A stretch of 64,000 nucleotides of DNA from positions 31,855,611 through 31,919,610 of the forward strand of contig JAJKFL010000011.1 of assembly GCA_021186555.1 (NCBI GenBank), read 5' to 3'. The position numbers and the translations under genes are program-made. Below the pieces are notes generated by a model that did no database searches, was not told the DNA's origin, and saw only the letters and a program-made list of their open reading frames with translations. The stretch comes from Reticulitermes speratus (Eukaryota; Arthropoda; Insecta; Blattodea; Rhinotermitidae). Shown in pieces: positions 33,295 through 43,123 of this stretch (position 1 is the first letter of the stretch; each line of letters starts with the position of its first letter).

Positions 33295-35930
33295 TCAGTG
33301 CCGGATTCTCCCATTCAAACAGTGTGTGATGTTCCTCACGATTTCTGCAACCCGTTGCTGCGCTGTCTGCAGTTTGGTAACTGCGCACCGAGACACGTTA
33401 GGTACTGCATGTAATACAAAGGTTGCGACCTCTCTGATCTTATTCCTGATGGAATTTCCAATGGAATTTGCCTCTTTTGTGACGTACGAAGTCTTCTGTA
33501 CAACACAGTTGAGCACCTGGAGCGGAGCCGACAGCTTCAAACAAGAAGTGATATTGTCTCGAGCCACCTCTGCGAACTGGACGGCGTTTTCGATGAGATC
33601 CAGTACCTCCTGCCTTTTCTGCTCGACTCCAGACACCTTTAAAAAACGATTTACTTCGCTCAGTTTGAGCATGCTCATAGAAACACACGACGGTGCATTT
33701 AAACTCCGCCTGTCTTAACTCTTATATTACAATGCACGATAAAATCATAAGTTTTAAATATGAGATTTGTAGTTCCCGTGATGGTGACTGTGGAGTTTGC
33801 TGTCTTTTGGGATGTGGAACTTTGCAGTATAATAAGAGAAGACCGACGTTTCGGTGGCACATAACGCCTCGTTTATCAATATAGGAGATCTAACTTGAAG
33901 ACGGAAGAAGCCTGCGCCTCTCAAAACTCGGTAAACACCAGATTATACGACGTCAAACGCCAGAAGATAGAAATCTTCAGATTATAAAAAGAGTTAATAA
34001 GTCCTTCGAAGGAGTAACGAAGTTTAAACACTCTTAATGGGAATGAAAATAACTAATCAAAAACACATTAAACATGCGAGCAAGAGCAGTGGGGCACAAA
34101 TTTTCCAAAAACCTACAAGCCACCTCAAAATTACAGGCACCAGAAAGGTGTCACGTAGCAAGTTCAATAATAAGGACACACAAGTATTAGGTGGCACCGA
34201 AAAGAATTTAGCCGCCCGGGGGAACTGACCCCGGAATTGCCGATACTAAATTCGTAGAATGCTTTCTAGCACTCAGTCCGGAACCACTGATCTCGTCGAC
34301 TGATATCTAAAATAGTAAATATAAAATAAGCAGAAGTGTAATACCGACTGTAGATTTGTATCGATGTAGAAGTCGGTGTCATATGAGACGCAAAATACAG
34401 ATTAAGGGCTTCACATAATAGGGCACTGAAAAGATATTTGGAAGTCAGAAGGAGGAAGTAATAGGCGACGGGCGAAAAATACACAATTACATGCTCCACA
34501 ATTTTCACTCTTCAAAAACATTATTATGATGATCAAATTAAACACGATAATGTGGGAAGTGCACGTAGAATGCACTGCGCAGATAAAAAAAGTCATACAA
34601 GTCATTCGCCGCCCAAAAACATGGAAGGAAGAATCACTTGTAAAACCTAGGCGTAGACCGGTATATGATGTTAAAATGGTTTTAAAATTTATAAGAGAGC
34701 TCGGTTCATTTAACATAAGAGAGGGGCAAGTGGCGGTCTCTGGAGGAAAAGACAATGAAACTTCCAATTCCGTGAATTTCTGAAGCACCTGAGCGACTAC
34801 TAGCGTATTTGCTCCGTGTCTTTAGTTACGCTCCGGTGGCTATAGCGCTCTTGCTTTATATCCGAGAAGGTCAACGGCTATCCCGAGAGAGTATTCCGTC
34901 GGTTCCCCTACCCCTTCCAGACAAACACCATTATTCTCTTACCTGATCAGAGACACATGTTCTAATTTCCTTAGTAATTTCTTCAACAGCTTCCTCTGCC
35001 GCTTCCTCCTGACCTGATACGCACTCCGAAATATCCACTCCAACAGCCACACTCTCATCCATAGCCCTTTCAATTTCAGACACTACTGATGCTATCAGCG
35101 TTTCTGATGTATCCTCCACGCTTTGCAAAACCCTTTTTCCTTCCTTTACAATTGATTCGACGACGTGTTTGATGGTCTCTTCCGCCAGGTCCACAACATT
35201 CTTCATCTCCTCAGCAACACGTCTTAAGATTGTCTGCATAAGCACCGTTGTCTCATGTACGACTGTACTTCTTACGCCATCGCCAGTTGTGGTAACTGGC
35301 GATAACTCTGATTCCTGCAAAGAAAATGAAGCACACGTAACGCTACGAACCTTCGCCGTTTGCTGATTCTTTTCGAGATGAGAAAACATAAGAAACTTTT
35401 ATGTCAACTGTACTGAAGATCGCATGACTTGCGACATGATTCATGGTACAAACGGTAGCTACATTTCATTGTTTTTAAGATCTCTTATTTGAAGCTCTTT
35501 TGCTCTGATAACTATTCAGCTGCTTAGTTTTCGAAATTCGAGAAAAAAATAATTCACGTACGCCTTAATGTAAATTCTCCGTTATTGCTAAAAGTTGACT
35601 GCGTCGGGAAATTCCAGTAAAACATTAAATATCAGCGGTCTTTTGGGCAATTACACGGCGTCGTGTGGTAATTATTTACCGACGTTTCGGGACAACGTGT
35701 CGGTCCCATCTTCATGGGTCAAGATTCCGAGATGGAAAGGGAATCTTGACCCATGAAGATGGGACCGACACCTTGTCCCGAAACGTCGGTAAATAATTAC
35801 CACACGACGTCGTGTAATTGCCCAAAAGACCACAGATTACATCAACATCGCGGCGGAAGCCTGAAATCAAGATTAAATATGAGGTTTCATAAAAGACCAT
35901 TCGGTGGCTCTCGAGTTCTTACACGTGCGC

Positions 35931-35979
<49 letters not shown>

Positions 35980-36470
35980 TGCAGCACGTTGGTATATCTT
36001 CAACAAATTACAAGTGGAGCTTATTACAAAAAAAAAAACAAAATTTCAATTCAAAAAACTTCTGTAGAATAATCTGGGTTAAAATCCCCATTTTGAAACC
36101 GTGATAGTCCAGTCGGTTCCGTGACTAGAAAACACACTGGTAGATCTGGGGTTCAAACCCTGGCAGAGGCAAGAGATTTCTCTCGACTACAAAAAGCCGA
36201 GACTGGCACTGGAGATCAATCAGACTCCTATTCAAAAGGATATTGGGGCTCCCACCCCGGCGGTAAAGCGGCCAGGGCGTGACGCCAATTACTCGTACAT
36301 CCATCTAGTGCACAGTTTAAGAATGAATGGAACTATGACTCCACTTCTCCTATATGCTTTTATGGCGTGTATAGGGAAAACTTTAATTTCAAGTAACTAA
36401 TAAGAAACACATCACTTACCGCAATCGTTAGGATGGTCAACAAAAGAATGAAGAAATTCTTCGCAGCCAT
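33295..36470 (-). CDS. Secreted family-like protein, gene 4, opposite strand
   Basis: Exons on the - strand at 36470-36420, 35314-34943 and 33636-33295 give 254 aa. Intron 1 is phase 0 (GCG|GTAAGT...TTTGCAG|GAA) and intron 2 is phase 0 (CAG|GTAAGA...TTAAAG|GTG), unlike the phase 1 second intron of genes 1-3. Exon 1 encodes MAAKNFFILLLTILTIA, a clear signal peptide. Exon 2 is acidic with long heptad-like stretches (VVDLAEETIKHVVESIV), so a coiled coil is likely. Exon 3 has a C-x11-C pair (SCLKLSAPLQVLNC) and a C-terminal THCLNG, parallel to genes 1 and 2; there are six cysteines in all. The third-exon acceptor is the weakest call. It is probably an ancient paralogue; function unknown. Confidence 0.75.
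35637..35831. repeat. 92-bp near-perfect inverted repeat, 11-bp spacer
   Basis: Arms 35637-35728 and 35740-35831 are reverse complements with only about two mismatches. They are made of the pLTR-like repeat: left arm reverse, right arm forward, each with GATGGGACCGACAC...CCCGAAACGTCGG. It lies in intron 1 of the minus-strand gene. Confidence 0.9.
35931..35979. repeat. (AGAC)n microsatellite
   Basis: About 12 uninterrupted AGAC repeats in intron 1 of the minus-strand gene. Confidence 0.9.
36098..36392 (+). mobile_element. SINE type A, degenerate
   Basis: Head GTGATAGTCCAGTCGGTTCC, B box GGGGTTCAAACCCTGG, and a body with GGTAAAGCGGCCAGGGCGTG and CATCTAGTGCACAGTTTAAG. Confidence 0.7.
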
Positions 36471-36522
36471 TTCTCCTGCTTATTCCCCACAAGCACTGAT
36501 GTTTCAGTGGAGAACAGCGGGC

Positions 36523-36530
36523 TTTATATA
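36523..36530 (-). promoter_or_regulatory. TATA box of the minus-strand gene
   Basis: TATATAAA on the - strand with an arthropod-type TCAGT initiator (A at 36497) about 31-33 bp downstream, then the ATG at 36470. The spacing is what a TATA/Inr promoter needs. Confidence 0.75.
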
Positions 36531-36865
36531 CCTCTCAACTACTTCACATTTAACTGAACGTCTTTGACATAATCCTTATTACAGGCCCAAGAACCAAGGC
36601 CCTAGACGCTCAGATTCCTCACACAAACAGACATAAAGTTAATGCTCGCTAAATAAAGATAAATTCTGAAGGGCGAAAGAATGCAGCGTCTTATCTTGCA
36701 AACACTAGCTGTGATATGTAGCGAAATGGCAATGACCTAAATTTCAATAAAAGCAGCAACTGCGGTTATAAAAATAGGTTATGTTTTCACGCTTTTCGCA
36801 GGTAACAGGTGCGTATTCTCACACCCATTGCGTGTTACGTTTCTTTTTAATATTCTTAATAAGTG

Positions 36866-36905
36866 GCTAATGATGGCATAATAAGCCGAAACATGTAGAC
36901 TGTTT
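36866..36905 (+). ncRNA. Degenerate hammerhead-like motif
   Basis: CTAATGA replaces CTGATGA; then GGC...GCC, GAAA, ACATGT, A. The core G is mutated, so it is probably inactive. Confidence 0.4.
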
Positions 36906-36966
36906 TATCCTACTTTGTATGTTGTGTACGACTTTTCAGAGTAGAAAATATATCTATAAAGGGATT

Positions 36967-37227
36967 TTTTTTTCCAATGGCTCGACAGCCCCTTGGGGGC
37001 CTAGGCCGCCTAATTTTTCGAGGCTTCACGATCACACACTTTATACACACCACACTCGGTAGGACTCCTCTGGACGAGTGATCAGCCCGTCGCAGAGACC
37101 TCTACCTGACAACACACAACACTCACAAGAGACAGACATCCATGCCCCCGGTGGGATTCGAAACCACAATCCCAGTAAGCGAGCGGCCTTAGACCCACGC
37201 CTTAGACCGAACGGCCACTGGGATCGG
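36967..37227 (-). mobile_element. tRNA-Leu-like SINE, type B (reverse), 13-bp TSD
   Basis: Complete element with T-run at the left and head at the right, flanked by CTATAAAGGGATT at 36954-36966 and 37228-37240. Confidence 0.9.
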
Positions 37228-37264
37228 CTATAAAGGGATTAGATTTCAAAATTATATAAATTGT

Positions 37265-37578
37265 AAAGGTAAAAGGTAAAGCAACCCCATTACAGGCCTG
37301 GACAGGCCCTTAGGGTTCCAGGAGGTTGAGGCTCCCAGATTTCTAGACAATCGGCACATGAAGGTGGTAAGGTTGTCAGCCCTACGCACCGGCCGCCTTT
37401 ACCCCCCAGGAAATATTCCTGGTACTCATTTCTGTTAGAGGCTGAGTCGACCCCAGGGCCATAGTGCGACCGAAACGATTATGTCAAGGAAAAATTCCAA
37501 TGACACCATCGGGAATCGAACCCGCGACGTTCCGGTTTGTAGCGTAGTGCCTCAACCAACTACGCCACCGCGCGCCCC
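37265..37578 (-). mobile_element. tRNA-derived SINE, type E, 12-bp TSD
   Basis: On the - strand it starts GGGCGCGCGGTGGCGTAGTT with B box GGGTTCGATTCCCG and ends in TTTACC repeats. TATATAAATTGT flanks it at 37253-37264 and 37579-37590. A shortened copy sits at 53939-54180. Confidence 0.9.
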
Positions 37579-37904
37579 TATATAAATTGTGCCGCTGTAA
37601 AAAAAATTGTTAAGCATGTTTAAATAGGCTGAAATAAAATATGGAGGGTAGAAAGGAGAAAAAATAATTCTGAAAAAGATTAATTCGGTTTGCACTTCTT
37701 TTGTTAAAGGCGTCGTTTTTTGTAAATATATTACAACTCATATTTATACATAAATAATAATTTGATGCCTGAAGCAAAGCAGCCTTCATTGATAAAAGTT
37801 TAAAAAATCACAGCGAAAATTGTGTTAAATAGCTGTAAATAAATTTTATATCGTTCATCCCGTGCACTGTCGACAACCAATTCGCAACACTCAAACAAAA
37901 AAAT

Positions 37905-38046
37905 ACACAATACTCTTTCTTAGACATTTATATTATATCACACTGAATATTCCTACATTTTCCCTGATGATAAACCCTTGTGGATCGAAACATGTAGGAA
38001 TATTCAGTGTGGTATAATATAATTACCTAAGGAACAATACTGTGCA
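37905..38046 (+). mobile_element. Small inverted-repeat element with hammerhead-like loop
   Basis: Arms of about 53 bp (37905-37958 and 37991-38046) are imperfect inverted copies; the inner 18 bp are perfect. The loop holds TTCC-CTGATGA (37964-37970)...GAAA (37987-37990)-ACATGT-A-GGAA, i.e. a hammerhead core with a weak stem II. Confidence 0.65.
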
Positions 38047-38049
38047 TTT

Positions 38050-39390
38050 TTTCGCTGAGTTTTGCGAAGTAGCTACAGTTTAAACTGCAGTTCCTCCCAG
38101 AACTGCAGTTTAAACTGTAGAACTAAGATACTTGCAGTGGTCCTATTCATAAAGTTGCCCAAAGCAATCACATCTTTCGTGATTCTGCAGTTCCCTGGTA
38201 CTTAAGATGTACGCCGTGAACCTGTGAACGCACGGAGCTCAACAAACTCTCAATCTACGCATATATTCCGTCTCATACAATCTTTGCTACTGGATTAACG
38301 CAATACAAAAGTGATTAGTTCCCCGAGTTTGTCCTTTTCCTATTAACCGCTTTTATCTTCGATATACAGAGGTAAAAACAGTGGAATGGCCTACAGATAA
38401 CGACGGCATAATACTGCCTACAGAGGTGATAGAAGAATATGACAACAAAGTGTTTGTCTACAGATAAGTTCTTAGAATAAAATTAATCTACAGGAATAAA
38501 TTATAGGCTTAAAGTCTGTTGAGAAAGCAGCTTATATAAAGTCCATTACATACATAATTTTTCGATAAATATGCACCTTTTGCAATCCACATACGAATAC
38601 GGACTTTGAAAAGCAGAGATGAATGACTTATCGCAATATATCAGTGACACGAAGCAAACAGCTGCTCCCGGTCGCTGCAGTCTGTATATTACAGTACATG
38701 AGAGATCTGAAGTTTCCACTGCGTTGGCTATAATCGTTATCGTCTCTCACACGTGATGCAGCGAAGTATGGCAGACAGCAGGTGCGCACCCAGAATTTTT
38801 GGCTGTTGGGGCTCACCCTGAGGCTATATATAATTTATGTTTTATTTTTAATATTATGTTATAAAAATCATGTCATAAGTATAACATAACACTGTTTGAA
38901 ACTGCATTTATATACATACATAACTACATGTTCCATGACTCAATCACAAATTCCTATCTTCTTGGTTTTTTTTTAATTTATTAATTTATTTTTCAAAATT
39001 CGAATTTACTAGTCATCAGCCTATTTCAGTGTCTGATTTCGGCTGAAGGGTAAATCACTTAAAAATTTTGATATAACAAAAAATCAGTGTTCTTTAAATT
39101 TGGGTTTTGGTGGGTTTGGGGGAGGTTGCAGCCCGGCAGCCCCCTCCCCTTGGGTACACCCCTGGTAGACACATACAAAAAACTGGAAGAAACCTGCAGG
39201 CTCAGTCTCCCACCGTACCGATGCAGACAGCATGCTCCACCGAAACTGTGGTAGCGGCTACCAAACTACACGGCAGCCTGCATTAACAGAACTCTGGAAA
39301 AGTGAAGAGATCACAGTAAACTCATTTTGTGTTCCGGAAGTACCAACTTGAATATCACTGCACGCTTTGATCGTATTTTTATTAAAGTAA
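38050..39390. other. Spacer without recognised content
   Basis: AT-rich, no supported gene. A short inverted pair AACTGCAGTTTAAACTG at about 38075-38120 is visible. Confidence 0.35.
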
Positions 39391-39401
39391 TATTACGTGA
39401 G

Positions 39402-39913
39402 TCGACCTCGGTGGACTAGTGGTTAGCGTGCTCGCCACTGGACCCAAGGTTCGCGGGTTCGATCCCGACCGAGGTCGATGGATTTTTAAGGGTGAGTAAA
39501 GGGGAAGTAAAGCCGTCGGTCCCATGTCGTAGATTTACGGCATGTAAAAGAACCTTGAATATAAGCGAAATTCAAGCGGACATTTCTCACCCGAGTTTCC
39601 TGACTGCCTGCCAGATGGCTCTGGCAGTCACATCAGGATCGAGTTAAACGGCGCGGCCAATCGGCTGGTAATCGGCCACGTAACCTCGGAAAGAGGAGCA
39701 CCACTTCCTTCGTAGATTTACGGCATTTAAAAGAAAGAAGAACCAGTAGTGTCCGTAAGCGAAATTCAAGCGGCCATTTCTCACCCAAGTCTCCTGACTG
39801 ACTGCCAGAAGCGCGGCAGTGGGCCACAAATGCACAAAGACCTCGTAAACTCGGGAAGAGGAGGCCAAAGCCCATATAGCGCTGTCGAGCCATGGTTATT
39901 ATTATTATTATTA
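39402..39913 (+). mobile_element. tRNA-derived SINE, type D, 11-bp TSD
   Basis: Head TCGGTGGACTAGTGGTTAGC and B box GGGTTCGATCCCGACCGAGG. The body has two related halves (GTAGATTTACGGCAT at about 39529 and 39712), ending in (ATT)n. TATTACGTGAG flanks it at 39391-39401 and 39914-39924. Confidence 0.88.
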
Positions 39914-39924
39914 TATTACGTGAG

Positions 39925-40075
39925 GTTTCAGGCTTCCGCCGCGGTGTAATTGAGGTCTTTGCCCTTTTTGGGATATTACGCAGCGCACGTTGGTAGACTT
40001 GGTATGCTTGACGCTTTAAGATGGGACTGATAGGCTGTCCCGAAATGTCGATAAACAACAACCAACATACGTTGC
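39925..40075. repeat. Penelope/pLTR-like repeat remnant
   Basis: TTTCAGGCTTCCGCCGCGGTG, TGGGATATTACGCAGCG and CCCGAAATGTCGATAAA mark a decayed copy of the 18165/35637 family. Confidence 0.45.
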
Positions 40076-40079
40076 ATAG

Positions 40080-40980
40080 CATCCGAAAAAAAGTGAAGGC
40101 CTGTAAACAATATTAAGCTAGATGAATTAAAGAAAGAGGAATGCAACACCAAGGCCAGCTACTTGATACGTTATCTTTATATGACGATCTTTATCACGTA
40201 TCTCTCGTCCTGTGACGTAGGTCATGGTAGGCATGATGACGTCACGCAAACATGGCAAGGCCACACGAAGAGAGATGACTGTTTAAGGTAGCGGTTCCAA
40301 AACTTTTATGTGTGTGACCCTAAAGTAGCAATTGGTGTGTGACCCGCGACACTATCATGGAAACGGCAATAGTCAGTGATATTTACAGTAAATGAACTGA
40401 TACTAATGCCTTTTGTTGAACACTACATAACATTGCCACTTATTAAAAAAATATTAAATTTTTAATGTTACTTGTCAAATACAATATTTTTTGACACAAT
40501 ATTAAATATACAAAACACGCAGTATGTATAAAATTAATAAACACAGATTCAATAATTACATTTTCTCTCGATCATTCTGTTTGAATTTAGATATAAATTT
40601 TTATTTCTTCATAATTATCGAGTTCTCCATAAAACTTTCTCGCGACTCTACTTCAGACCCCCCACGACCCTGATATATGTGGCGACCTAAGGTTCTGAAC
40701 CACTGGTTTAAAGCATTTACAATATTCGGTTTGTCAGGGGTGGCGGGGGTGTTCTTAGCTCACATTCCCAAATTTGGAGTTATTATTCTGATGTATTCAC
40801 ACCGTTAAATAAATAAATTTTAAGAAGTAACTTTATAGGTTGCAAACTAAATAAATGCAATAACTCATTCGTTACCCAACTCTGCAGCTCCCCACCGCTG
40901 CTCCCACAATATTAACTTAATAACTCCCTTCTTTTCCAGCTTTACCCCCTTGACAAAGAATATGATAGCAAAAGATGTCT
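40080..40980. other. Spacer without recognised content
   Basis: AT-rich; no supported gene. Confidence 0.35.
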
Positions 40981-40984
40981 CGTG

Positions 40985-41175
40985 TTTAAATAAGCACCAC
41001 CGCATAAAGACGTATGGGGAATGGAGGTATAGCTCCAAGTATTACCAACCCTGACACTAGATAGAGGTCTCCTTCACGCCCCTGCCGCTTTATTCCCAAC
41101 GAAACATACACGTGCATATGGACAGATGGGTGGTTCATCCCCCGAGCCGATCTAAACGCACTGTTCCCGCCAGAA
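40985..41175 (-). mobile_element. SINE type A, 3' part (reverse)
   Basis: On the - strand: AAGCGGCAGGGGCGTGAAGG, ATCTAGTGTCAGGGTTGG and CTATACCTCCATTCCCCATA, i.e. the second half of the type A body. Confidence 0.65.
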
Positions 41176-41349
41176 CTCAAAGTCGGGACACCAAATACTC
41201 ATATACAGTTATATTAAACACAGACAGTCCTAACTAGTGTGAAAGCTGTGACCATACTGGACCAATCTACCAGCGAGCAGGATACTGGTTCCGCATCCAG
41301 TAATCTCAACAGGGTATTTGATCGAAACTCGTTCAAGACAACACGGATT

Positions 41350-41580
41350 AACAAATAGGTATCCCATTAACACGATTACGATCTTCTGGGATGTTACACC
41401 ACGTGGTTTGGTAGATAGAAACGAAGGTTTCGGGCGAGGCCACGATCTACATCTTCGTGGTTGAGGTTGGAGGCAGTATACAGTAGAAGTAAGAGTCTCA
41501 TCTTCCAGAATATTGGTTGCATCTACCAAACTGCACGGTCTCATACCACAGAAGACATAAATCTTCACATTCACCGTCGA
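41350..41580. repeat. Imperfect inverted repeat, pLTR-like
   Basis: CCACGTGGTTTGGTAGAT on the left and ATCTACCAAACTGCACGG on the right, with GTTTCGGGCGAGGCCACGAT between. It looks like another Penelope-related inverted-repeat remnant. Confidence 0.4.
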
Positions 41581-41615
41581 GATAACCTCATGTCTTGCAT
41601 GCTTCTTTAGGACTG

Positions 41616-41872
41616 TTTTTTTTATGGCGCAACAGCCACTAGTAGGCCAGGGCCTCCTCATTATCGAGGCTTCACGATCACACTCGGACACACCACACTC
41701 GATAGGACTCCTCTGGATGAGTTATCAGCCCAACGCAGAGACCTCTACCTGACAACAAACAACACTCACAAGAGACAGACATCCATGTCCCCGGCGGGAT
41801 TCGAACCCGCAATCCCAGCACGCCAGCGGCCGCAAAACCACGCCTTAGACCGCACGGCTACTGGGATCGACC
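41616..41872 (-). mobile_element. tRNA-Leu-like SINE, type B (reverse)
   Basis: T-run at the left, body complement CAGAGACCTCTACCTGACAA, and B box and A box at the right end near 41800-41870. Confidence 0.85.
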
Positions 41873-41879
41873 TTTTGGA

Positions 41880-42645
41880 CTAACACTGTAAGGATTTTAC
41901 AACGTCCTACCACTAGCATAAGAATTGCAAATGACTCCGAATGTCAAATTGCACATGGCCGAGCACGAAGCTTTCTAGACATGTTTTTGAAGTGCGAACA
42001 TTTGCAAGTAATAAAAAGTGCTGAATGGTTCTTCCCCCTGATCTAGCGAGGTCGCTAGACTAGGCTTTCAGCGAGCGACGGGTTTTCCCCCGAATATGAC
42101 TCCAGTTACCCGATACTAAACACTGCCTTCAAGTGTGACAAGAATTGCATAACTCAACAGGCGAAGAAACTGATCTGGAGTAGAAAGCACACACGTTGAA
42201 CACGAAGGTGAGGAGGAGTTTACTTCCTAAAGCGAACTGCATTTATACGGATATCAATACATTTCTGGTATCACTATTTTCCTCAACACAGAGTTTGACG
42301 GACAGACGGACGTAAACTGTGAATTGTGTACTGAGAGAGCATCGGACTGTTGATACAGCATTAGTTGTTCATTCTCGAGAGATCACCGGAGACAGAAGAA
42401 TGCATTTTGCGTCATGGGGTACGCGGTACGAAGTTCATAATTTTATCTCTAGATGTACTAACGCTAATTCCACGAAGCAAAGTCCTTCTTCAGAAGGCAG
42501 TAAGTAGATAGTAACTTACATTGAGAAATTCTCTGCATTTTTTAAATCATAAAATTCACTACCGTATTCACAAAGTCTCGCCAACATTTCCCATTAAAAA
42601 CCAAATGAATCCAAACCACGCTCTTTAGTACTGTTTCTTTACTAT
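41880..42645. other. Spacer at the left border of the tandem array
   Basis: No supported gene. The sequence stops being unique at about 42650, where identity to 52952 and 63056 begins. Confidence 0.4.
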
Positions 42646-43123
42646 CCGTTTTAATATTATACTCCCACCGTTGCCTAAGTATTCCAAGAATTCTTGTCCC
42701 TTGAGTTTTTCCGAACAAAATTTGGAAAAAAATTATCTACTCTCTCATGCGTGCCACGTTCCCCGGCCAATTAAGGGCGATCCTTAATTTTATCGCTTAC
42801 AGTTAATAAAACTCCTTATCATGTAATGTCCTCCAGCCTCCTGTTACTTCTTCCCTCTTCAGTCAAAATACTGCCCTCGGAAATTCCTCACGCCCCCAGA
42901 CTTCGTTTTTCCTTAAATGTAAGAGGCCAACTAACCCACCCACACAACAAAACAAACAAAGTTATCTTCACAGATTTTTCATCATTTATCTAATAATTTC
43001 CTGGAATAACAAAGATAATCTAATCTTTCATCTAACTGTGCAATTTAAGCGCTTATAAGGACATTTATCTACCACTTTTCCGTTCGACTTAAGAGAGCAT
43101 ATACTAACTTACTGACACAAGCA

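Noticed and set aside
34526-34783. 85-aa frame with a PRRR...VKM segment like a LINE tail
   Set aside because: Similarity to the LINE tail at 46300 is limited to a few residues; too weak to call.
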